Shown piece after piece: positions 8,293-13,057 of a DNA stretch of 13,057 nucleotides. The position numbers were made by a program, and so were the translations under genes. Within the stretch, counting starts at the first letter, position 1; every line of letters begins with the position of its first letter. A model generated the notes under the pieces. It ran no database searches, was not told the origin of the DNA, and saw only the letters and a program-made list of their open reading frames with translations. The stretch lies in the NCBI GenBank assembly GCA_023390875.1, contig JAEWCA010000556.1, positions 1-13,057 on the forward strand. The letters are read 5' to 3'. The DNA comes from Actinomycetes bacterium. Its GTDB lineage: Bacteria; Actinomycetota; Actinomycetes; Actinomycetales; Cellulomonadaceae.

Positions 8293-8300
8293 AGCCTATA
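8293..8300 (-). promoter_or_regulatory. Candidate -10 region for the tkt operon
   Basis: On the minus strand this reads TATAGGCT, which contains both TATAGG and the TANNNT hexamer TAGGCT. It is the most AT-rich point of the intergenic region and would start a transcript near 8287, giving a leader of roughly 130 bases before tkt. No good -35 hexamer is seen at 16-18 bp, so the sigma factor class cannot be named. Confidence 0.35.
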
Positions 8301-8415
8301 TCGCACTCGGGGAAGGGCGACGGGAGTGACCACGGCTCGCGACGAGCGACGGAACTCACACGCCGCGGGCCTGCTTGGAGAGCGTCGGCGTCCCTGCGGG
8401 CGTCGCGGCAGGCCG

Positions 8416-8421
8416 TAGCAT
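8416..8421 (+). promoter_or_regulatory. Candidate -10 element for ctaB
   Basis: TAGCAT fits the TANNNT actinobacterial -10 form and lies 94 bases before the ATG at 8515. A transcript would start near 8428. No clear -35 box is visible at normal spacing. The call rests on position and one hexamer only. Confidence 0.25.
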
Positions 8422-8514
8422 GGCAGCGCGACAGTCATCCCCGCCGCAGAACGAACGGAACCGCAGCGCGTGCGCCTCAGCAGCCCCCTGTCAGTCGACG
8501 ACGCCGGAGCGTCG

Positions 8515-9474
8515 ATGCTGCCGACCCCGGGGGCGGGGGCGAGGGCGACGGCTCAGCCGGTGCCGGCGGCCGCACCGTCGCCGTGGCGGCGCGTGCTCGG
8601 CAGGGTCGGACCGTACGTCGCGCTGACGAAGCCCCGCGTCATCGAGCTGCTGCTGGTGACGACGGTGCCGACGATGATCCTCGCGGAGCGGGGCATGCCG
8701 AGCGTGTGGCTCGTGCTCGCGACGCTCGTGGGCGGTGCCGCGGCGGCCGGGTCCGCGAACGTCCTCAACTGCTACATCGACCGCGACATCGACCAGGTCA
8801 TGAACCGCACCAAGCGGAGGCCCATCGTCACCGGTGAGGTGACCCCGCGTGCGGCGCTCGTGTTCGGGCTCGCGCTCGGCGTCGTGTCGCTCACCTGGCT
8901 GTGGTTCTTCGTGAACCCCGCGTCGTCGATGCTCACCGCGCTCGCGATCCTCATCTACGTGGTCGGCTACACGATGATCCTCAAGCGGCGCACGCCGCAG
9001 AACATCGTGTGGGGCGGCGCGGCGGGCTGCATGCCGGTGCTCATCGGGTGGTCGGCCGTGACGGGTGGCGTCGGCTGGGCGGCCGTGCTGCTGTTCGGCG
9101 TCATCTTCTTCTGGACGCCGCCGCACTACTGGCCGCTGTCGATGAAGTTCCGCGGCGACTACGCCCGGGCGGGCGTCCCGATGCTGCCGGTGGTGGCGAA
9201 GGACACCAAGGTCGCGCGCGAGATGATCCTCTACACGCTCGCGATGATCGCCTGCACGCTGCTGCTCGTGCCCGTCGCGCACATGACCTGGGTGTACGCG
9301 GTCCTGGCGACGGGGCTCGGCGTGTGGTTCCTGTGGTCGTGCATCGGGCTGCTGCGGCGCGCCAAGGACCCCGAGCACCCCAAGCTCAAGGCGATGAGCG
9401 TGTTCCACGCGTCGATCACCTACCTGACCCTCCTGTCGGTCGCGATCGCGGTCGACGTGTTCCTGCCGCTCTGA
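8515..9474 (+). CDS. ctaB: Protohaem IX farnesyltransferase (haem O synthase)
   Basis: This polytopic membrane protein of the UbiA prenyltransferase family adds a farnesyl group to haem b to make haem O, on the way to the haem a of cytochrome oxidase. The core begins at [20 protein letters not shown]. The prenyl-diphosphate/magnesium motif N-x3-D-x-D-x-D followed by MNRTKRRP is at about residues 85-102, a second conserved loop is [16 protein letters not shown], and a third is [12 protein letters not shown]. About seven to nine hydrophobic helices are visible. The ATG at 8515 has GGAG 5 bases upstream and gives 319 residues, a normal length. An in-frame GTG at 8470 (334 residues) is possible but has a weaker binding site, and the extra segment is low complexity. 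Divergence from tkt is the usual actinobacterial arrangement. The xerD start follows 16 bases after the stop. Confidence 0.93.
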   Translation: MLPTPGAGARATAQPVPAAAPSPWRRVLGRVGPYVALTKPRVIELLLVTTVPTMILAERGMPSVWLVLATLVGGAAAAGSANVLNCYIDRDIDQVMNRTKRRPIVTGEVTPRAALVFGLALGVVSLTWLWFFVNPASSMLTALAILIYVVGYTMILKRRTPQNIVWGGAAGCMPVLIGWSAVTGGVGWAAVLLFGVIFFWTPPHYWPLSMKFRGDYARAGVPMLPVVAKDTKVAREMILYTLAMIACTLLLVPVAHMTWVYAVLATGLGVWFLWSCIGLLRRAKDPEHPKLKAMSVFHASITYLTLLSVAIAVDVFLPL

Positions 9475-9490
9475 CCCCAGGTCGGGTGCG

Positions 9491-10447
9491 ATGGCCGGCG
9501 ACGTGGAGCACCCCGACGGGCAGCTGCGCGGCGCCCTCGAGGGGTACCTGGCGCACCTGAGCGTCGAGCGCGGGCTGTCCGCCAACACGCTGGCCGCGTA
9601 CCGCCGCGACCTCGAGCGGTACGTCGCGTTCCTCACGGCGCTCGGCCGGGCGGCACCCGGCGACATCGCGGAGCGGGACGTCGAGGACTTCGTCGTCGCG
9701 ATGCGCACCGGTGCGGACGACCGCGCGGCGCTGTCGGCGTCGTCGGCGGCGCGGGCGGTCGTCGCGGTCCGCGGCTGGCACCGCTTCCTCGTGCTGGACG
9801 GTGTCACGGCGGCGGACGCGGCCGGCGCGGTGCGACCGCCGTCGCAGCCCAAGCGGCTGCCCAAGGCCATCTCGGTCGCCGACGTCGAGCGGCTGCTGGA
9901 CGCCGCCGGGCTCGGCGACGGCCCGGTGCCGCTGCGGGACAGGGCGCTGCTCGAGGTCGTCTACTCGACGGGCGCACGGATCTCGGAGGCCGTCGGGCTC
10001 GCCGTCGACGACGTCGACCGGACGCCCGGCCGCTCGTCCGTCCGGCTGCTCGGCAAGGGCAGCAAGGAGCGCGTCGTCCCGCTGGGGTCGTTCGCGCTCG
10101 AGGCCCTCGAGGCGTACCTGGTGCGGGCGCGCCCCGTGCTGTCCGGCGCGGGTCGCGGCACGTCGGCCGTGTTCCTCAACACGCGCGGCAACCGGCTCAG
10201 CCGTCAGAGCGCGTGGGCCGTGCTGCGGACGGCGGCGAACCGGGCGGGCCTGCCGGGCGCCGAGCACATCTCGCCGCACACGCTGCGGCACTCGTTCGCG
10301 ACGCACCTGCTCGCGGGCGGGGCCGACGTCCGGGTGGTCCAGGAGCTGCTCGGGCACGCGTCGGTGACGACCACGCAGATCTACACGCTCGTGACGCCGG
10401 ACACGCTGCGGGAGGTCTACGTCGCGGCGCACCCGCGCGCGCTCTGA
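9491..10447 (+). CDS. xerD: Tyrosine recombinase XerD
   Basis: The 318-residue protein is a site-specific tyrosine recombinase that acts at dif sites to resolve chromosome dimers at division. The N-terminal core-binding domain spans about residues 13-105 ([19 protein letters not shown]), and the catalytic domain about 125-310. The full catalytic set is present: Arg163 (GARISE), Lys189 (GKGSKER), His263 and Arg266 (HTLRHSF), His289 (LLGHASV) and the nucleophile Tyr298 (TQIYT). The last four have the spacing of the E. coli enzyme. XerD is favoured over XerC because of the neighbours parA-scpA-scpB, an arrangement known for xerD in Gram-positive bacteria, but the split between the two is not certain. 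The ATG at 9491 lacks a strong ribosome binding site, and the gap of 16 bases suggests co-transcription with ctaB. It is a housekeeping enzyme, not an integrase; no attachment sites or other phage genes are near. Confidence 0.92.
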   Translation: MAGDVEHPDGQLRGALEGYLAHLSVERGLSANTLAAYRRDLERYVAFLTALGRAAPGDIAERDVEDFVVAMRTGADDRAALSASSAARAVVAVRGWHRFLVLDGVTAADAAGAVRPPSQPKRLPKAISVADVERLLDAAGLGDGPVPLRDRALLEVVYSTGARISEAVGLAVDDVDRTPGRSSVRLLGKGSKERVVPLGSFALEALEAYLVRARPVLSGAGRGTSAVFLNTRGNRLSRQSAWAVLRTAANRAGLPGAEHISPHTLRHSFATHLLAGGADVRVVQELLGHASVTTTQIYTLVTPDTLREVYVAAHPRAL

Positions 10448-10497
10448 GCCCGTTGCGGGCCGTTGACGCACACGCGGTCTGTCGCACCGTCGCCGGG

Positions 10498-10513
10498 CTA
10501 CCGGGTCCGGTAG
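10498..10513. promoter_or_regulatory. Operator-like palindrome at the parA promoter
   Basis: CTACCGG and CCGGTAG form perfect 7-bp arms around a central GT (16 bp in all). The right arm ends inside the proposed -10 hexamer TAGGTT (10511-10516) of parA. A protein bound here would block RNA polymerase. It could instead be a short hairpin of the xerD transcript, but a 2-base loop makes that unlikely without opening base pairs. The symmetry is seen; the operator role is inferred. Confidence 0.4.
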
Positions 10514-10516
10514 GTT
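10511..10516 (+). promoter_or_regulatory. Likely -10 element for a leaderless parA transcript
   Basis: TAGGTT matches the TANNNT actinobacterial -10 form and is followed after exactly 7 bases by the GTG at 10524. This spacing is typical of leaderless genes, where transcription starts at the first base of the start codon. No strong ribosome binding site is present. A -35 box is not evident. Confidence 0.5.
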
Positions 10517-10523
10517 GTCCCGC

Positions 10524-11390
10524 GTGGTGAGCCAGCAGACGACCGACCCGCAGCTCGACGCCGTCGGACGTCCGCTGCCCGAGTTCCCCGACCCGACGCC
10601 TCTGGCGTCGCACGGTCCGGCCCGCGTCATCGCGATGTGCAACCAGAAGGGTGGCGTCGGCAAGACGACGACCACCATCAACCTCGGCGCGGCGCTCGCC
10701 GAGTACGGCCGCCGCGTCCTGGTCGTCGACTTCGACCCGCAGGGCGCCGCGTCGGTCGGTCTGGGTGTCAGCCCGCACGAGCTCGACCGCACCGTGTACA
10801 ACTTGCTCATGGAGCGCGACGCGGACATCCACGCCGTCATCCGCGCCACGGACCAGCCGAACCTCGACCTGCTGCCCGCGAACATCGACCTGTCCGCGGC
10901 GGAGGTGCAGCTGGTCGGCGAGGTCGCGCGCGAGACCGTGCTGGCCCGTGCGCTGCGTCCGGTGCTCGACGAGTACGACGTGGTGCTGGTCGACTGCCAG
11001 CCGTCCCTCGGCCTGCTCACCGTGAACGCCCTCACCGCGGCGCACGGCGTGCTCATCCCGCTCGAGTGCGAGTTCTTCGCGCTGCGCGGTGTCGCGCTGC
11101 TCGTCGAGACGATCGAGAAGGTCCGCGACCGGCTCAACCCGCGGCTCGAGGTCGACGGGATCCTCGCGACCATGTACGACTCGCGGACGCTGCACGCCCG
11201 TGAGGTCGTCGCGCGCGTGCACGAGGCGTTCGGCGACACGTTGCTGCAGACGGTCATCGGACGCACCGTGAAGTTCCCGGACGCGACCGTCGCCGCCGAG
11301 CCGATCACCACGTACGCCCCGACGCACAGCGGTGCGGCGGCCTACCGCCAGCTGGCCCGTGAGCTCGTCGCCCGTGGCGACGCCGCCTGA
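10524..11390 (+). CDS. ParA/Soj-family ATPase linked to ScpAB
   Basis: The 288-residue product is a deviant Walker-type ATPase of the ParA/MinD group. Residues 1-35 are a poorly conserved extension. The core then shows deviant Walker A KGGVGKTT (42-49), the A' segment VVDFDPQGA (67-75) and Walker B VLVDCQPSLG (154-163). No parB gene or parS-like site is seen beside it, and its place before scpA-scpB matches the second ParA-like protein of actinobacteria (Rv1708 in M. tuberculosis), not the origin-proximal parA-parB pair. It probably helps in chromosome segregation or positioning, but its exact partner is unknown. GTG at 10524 is preferred because of the -10 box 7 bases upstream; GTG at 10527 or TTG at 10515 are alternatives. 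The end overlaps scpA by 17 bases. Confidence 0.88.
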   Translation: MVSQQTTDPQLDAVGRPLPEFPDPTPLASHGPARVIAMCNQKGGVGKTTTTINLGAALAEYGRRVLVVDFDPQGAASVGLGVSPHELDRTVYNLLMERDADIHAVIRATDQPNLDLLPANIDLSAAEVQLVGEVARETVLARALRPVLDEYDVVLVDCQPSLGLLTVNALTAAHGVLIPLECEFFALRGVALLVETIEKVRDRLNPRLEVDGILATMYDSRTLHAREVVARVHEAFGDTLLQTVIGRTVKFPDATVAAEPITTYAPTHSGAAAYRQLARELVARGDAA

Positions 11391-12315
11391 CGAGCGCGCG
11401 GCCACGCCCGAGCACCCGGTCACCGTCGACGAGCCCGCCCCGGCGGGGACGCACGGCTTCGAGGTCCACCTCGACAACTTCAGCGGCCCGTTCGACCTGC
11501 TCCTGGGCCTGATCGCGAAGCACAAGCTCGACATCACGGAGGTCGCGCTCGCGCGCGTGACGGACGAGTTCATCGCGCACATCCGGGCCAAGGAGCGCGA
11601 GTGGGACCTCGGCCAGGCGAGCGAGTTCCTGGTCGTCGCCGCGACCCTGCTCGACCTCAAGGCCGCGCGGCTGCTGCCGTCGGCGGAGGTCGAGGACGCC
11701 GAGGACCTCGAGCTGCTCGAGGCGCGCGACCTGCTGTTCGCCCGGCTGCTGCAGTACCGGGCGTACAAGAGGGTCGCGTCCGACCTCGCCGAGCGGTTCG
11801 CGACGGAGGGCCGGCGCTACCCGCGTGTCGTCGAGCTCGAGCCGCACCTCGCCGCGCTGCTGCCGGAGCTCGTCTGGCAGATCGGGCCCGACCAGCTGGC
11901 CGCACTCGCCGCCCGTGCGACGCAGCCGAAGCCCGCACCGCCCGGCGTCGACATCAGCCACCTGCACGCACCGCCCGTGAGCGTGCGCGAGCAGGCCGCG
12001 GTCCTCGTCGACCGGCTGCGGCACGGGGGCGCGACGTCGTTCCGCAGCCTCACCGCCGACGCCGGCTCCACGATCGTCGTCGTCGCCCGCTTCCTCGCGC
12101 TGCTCGAGCTGTTCCGGGAGGGTGCGGTCGGGTTCGACCAGGTCACGCCGCTCGGCGAGCTCACCGTCCGGTGGACGGGGTCGGCGGAAGGGGAGGTCGA
12201 GGTGTCCGACGACTTCGACCAGCTCGACACGACCGCGACGGGCACGGAGACGGAAGCGGCCGACGGCGTCGCAGCGGACGACGACACCACGCAGGACGAG
12301 GGGAACGACGCATGA
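11374..12315 (+). CDS. scpA: Segregation and condensation protein A
   Basis: The 313-residue protein is the kleisin subunit ScpA, which bridges the SMC heads and, with ScpB, forms the SMC-ScpAB condensin for chromosome organisation. The N-terminal SMC-neck binding part has the hallmark FEVHLDNFSGPFDLLLGLIA (29-48), followed by KHKLDITEVALARVTDEF. The C-terminal winged helix spans about 210-270 (GGATSFRSLTADAG, VVARFLALLELFREGAVGF). A final stretch of about 45 residues is acidic and rich in Asp, Glu and Thr, probably disordered. The GTG at 11374 overlaps the parA end; an in-frame GTG at 11359 is the other option, and neither has a strong ribosome binding site, so translation is probably coupled to parA. 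The stop overlaps the scpB start (ATGA). Confidence 0.93.
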   Translation: MATPPDERAATPEHPVTVDEPAPAGTHGFEVHLDNFSGPFDLLLGLIAKHKLDITEVALARVTDEFIAHIRAKEREWDLGQASEFLVVAATLLDLKAARLLPSAEVEDAEDLELLEARDLLFARLLQYRAYKRVASDLAERFATEGRRYPRVVELEPHLAALLPELVWQIGPDQLAALAARATQPKPAPPGVDISHLHAPPVSVREQAAVLVDRLRHGGATSFRSLTADAGSTIVVVARFLALLELFREGAVGFDQVTPLGELTVRWTGSAEGEVEVSDDFDQLDTTATGTETEAADGVAADDDTTQDEGNDA

Positions 12316-12968
12316 CCGAGCACGACGACGCGGCCGAGCCGGAGGCGGACGCCGCCCCGGCACAGGCGGACGAGCTCGCGTTCGACGTCGACGACCTGCC
12401 CGGTGGTGCGCTCGCCGCGCTCGAGGCCGTGCTCATGGTCGCCGACGAGCCCATCCCTGCGCTGCGGCTCGCGACCGTCCTCGCGCTGCCCACGGCCCGC
12501 GTCGAGGCGCTGCTCGACGAGCTGGCCGCCGAGTACCGCGGGGAGCTCGGCGGCCGACCGCGCGGGTTCGAGCTGCGTCGCGCGGGGGACGGGTGGCGCA
12601 TCTACTCGGCGTCGCCGTACGCCGACGTCGTCGGTCGGTTCGTCGTCGACGGGCAGACCGCCCGGCTCACGCAGGCCGCACTGGAGACGCTCGCGGTGAT
12701 CGCCTACCGCCAGCCGGTGACCCGCGGTCAGGTGTCGGCCGTGCGCGGGGTCAACGTCGACGGCGTCGTGCGGACCCTGACGGCCCGAGGGCTCGTCGCG
12801 GAGGTCGGCACCGACCCGAGCAGTGGCGCGGTCCTGTACGCGACCACGGGATACTTCTTGGAGCGGATGGGCCTGTCCTCGCTGGACGAGCTGCCCCCGC
12901 TCGCGCCCTACCTCCCGGACATCGAGGGGCTCGAGGGCGTCGACCAGGCGATCGGAGACAGCAGATGA
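12312..12968 (+). CDS. scpB: Segregation and condensation protein B
   Basis: The 218-residue protein is ScpB, which dimerises and binds the middle of ScpA in the SMC-ScpAB complex. Two winged-helix domains are seen. The first is about residues 31-110 (ALAALEAVLMVADEPI). The second is about 118-185, with the family signature TQAALETLAVIAYRQPVTRG (120-139) and the DNA- or partner-facing VRGVNVDGVVRTL. An acidic linker of about 25 residues precedes the first domain. The ATG at 12312 overlaps the scpA stop as ATGA and has GAGGGGA about 8 bases upstream, so the start is firm even though the reading frame is open far upstream. Its own stop overlaps the next start (ATGA at 12965). The scpA-scpB pairing with 4-base overlap suggests matched production of the two subunits. 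Confidence 0.95.
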   Translation: MTEHDDAAEPEADAAPAQADELAFDVDDLPGGALAALEAVLMVADEPIPALRLATVLALPTARVEALLDELAAEYRGELGGRPRGFELRRAGDGWRIYSASPYADVVGRFVVDGQTARLTQAALETLAVIAYRQPVTRGQVSAVRGVNVDGVVRTLTARGLVAEVGTDPSSGAVLYATTGYFLERMGLSSLDELPPLAPYLPDIEGLEGVDQAIGDSR

Positions 12969-13057
12969 GCGCGCAGGACAGGCGCGGAGGCACGGGCCAG
13001 GGTGGCGGCCGCGGACGTGGCGCCGGAGGCTCGGGCCAGCGGGGGTCGGGCCAGCGG
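12965..13057 (+). CDS. Start of a gene, probably an RluB-type pseudouridine synthase (truncated by window end)
   Basis: Only the first 31 codons are present: they begin MSAQDRRGG and continue as a Gly/Arg/Gln/Ser-rich stretch ending in GSGQRGSGQR. The ATG overlaps the scpB stop as ATGA, so translation is probably coupled. No catalytic or S4-like domain is reached. In actinobacteria and Firmicutes the gene after scpB is usually a 23S rRNA pseudouridine synthase of the RsuA/RluB family (Rv1711 in M. tuberculosis), and homologues in this group can carry RG-rich N-terminal extensions. The identity is thus from synteny, not from sequence seen here. A 12-base repeat with 15-base period (13031-13042, 13046-13057) encodes the last repeat units. 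Confidence 0.6.
   Translation, partial: MSAQDRRGGTGQGGGRGRGAGGSGQRGSGQR
13031..13057 (+). repeat. Two tandem copies of a 15-base coding repeat
   Basis: TCGGGCCAGCGG occurs at 13031-13042 and again at 13046-13057, exactly 15 bases apart, encoding the repeated residues SGQRG. The array may continue past the window end. In-frame repeats of this kind in RG-rich tails can change copy number by slippage. Confidence 0.55.

Larger units (their letters stand above)
8155..8514. other. Divergent intergenic region between tkt and ctaB
   Basis: About 360 bp lie between the tkt start (minus strand) and the preferred ctaB start (plus strand). I see no credible gene here. The region should hold the promoters of both operons; the only AT-rich spot is CCTATAT around 8295-8301. 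A 9-bp inverted pair, CTCGACGGG at 8214-8222 and CCCGTCGAG at 8286-8294, lies between that spot and tkt. If ctaB actually starts at the GTG at 8470, the last 45 bp belong to that gene. No riboswitch-like structure was recognised by eye. Confidence 0.6.

Noticed and set aside
5002..8418. Plus-strand open frame of 1138 codons lying opposite tkt and tal
   Set aside because: It is the antisense shadow of two clear enzymes. Its composition is Arg/Val/Asp/Gly-rich with no recognisable domain, as expected when GC-rich third positions remove stops from the opposite strand.
9491..10447. Tyrosine recombinase as a sign of a phage or integrative element
   Set aside because: Its neighbours are parA-scpA-scpB, composition matches the rest of the window, and no attachment repeats, excisionase or phage genes are present. 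It is the housekeeping XerD.
10448..10460. Small hairpin GCCCG-TTG-CGGGC right after the xerD stop as a terminator
   Set aside because: The stem is only 5 bp with no T run. It may pause polymerase but is too weak to call a terminator.
10463..10468. TTGACG as a -35 box for parA
   Set aside because: It is 42 bp from the likely -10 at 10511, far outside the usual 16-18 bp, and no TANNNT hexamer is found at the right distance.
11601..12311. Upstream extension of the scpB frame inside scpA
   Set aside because: The sequence is Arg/Ala/Pro-rich shadow of scpA. The ATG at 12312 with GAGGGGA upstream gives the proper ScpB N-terminus.

Overview
The window is very GC-rich and tightly packed, with GTG starts, overlapping genes and a gene order typical of high-GC Gram-positive bacteria. 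RbpA, OpcA and the secG ... pgl-opcA-zwf-tal-tkt / ctaB order all point to an actinobacterium. The zinc-type RbpA and overall style suggest Micrococcales, perhaps a Cellulomonas relative; the genus is inference only.

Layout. Positions 1-29 hold a strong hairpin that should terminate the gene upstream of the window (by synteny probably tpiA). Plus-strand secG (protein export) and rbpA (RNA polymerase-binding protein) follow and end at about 763. They face a minus-strand pentose phosphate operon across a 13-bp-stem terminator at 864-904. Read in its own direction the operon is tkt, tal, zwf, opcA and pgl (8154 down to 922). It supplies the oxidative branch (Zwf with its partner OpcA, then 6-phosphogluconolactonase) and the non-oxidative branch (transketolase, transaldolase). 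The last gene is unusual: a 6-phosphogluconolactonase continues in frame into a complete family-3 type O-methyltransferase, giving a 476-residue fusion.

A 360-bp intergenic region separates tkt from the divergent ctaB (haem O synthase). ctaB is followed after 16 bp by xerD (tyrosine recombinase), then parA-like ATPase, scpA, scpB and the first 31 codons of a gene that is probably an RluB-type pseudouridine synthase. The second half is therefore a chromosome dimer resolution, segregation and condensation cluster. The parA promoter region carries a 16-bp palindrome over a likely -10 element, with a spacing suggesting a leaderless transcript.

Most of the window is conserved housekeeping DNA. 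I see no mobile element, CRISPR array, tRNA or rRNA, and no undescribed multi-gene system. The items most worth a second look are the lactonase-methyltransferase fusion, the parA promoter dyad with its leaderless start, the ctaB/xerD junction and the RG-rich start of the truncated last gene.
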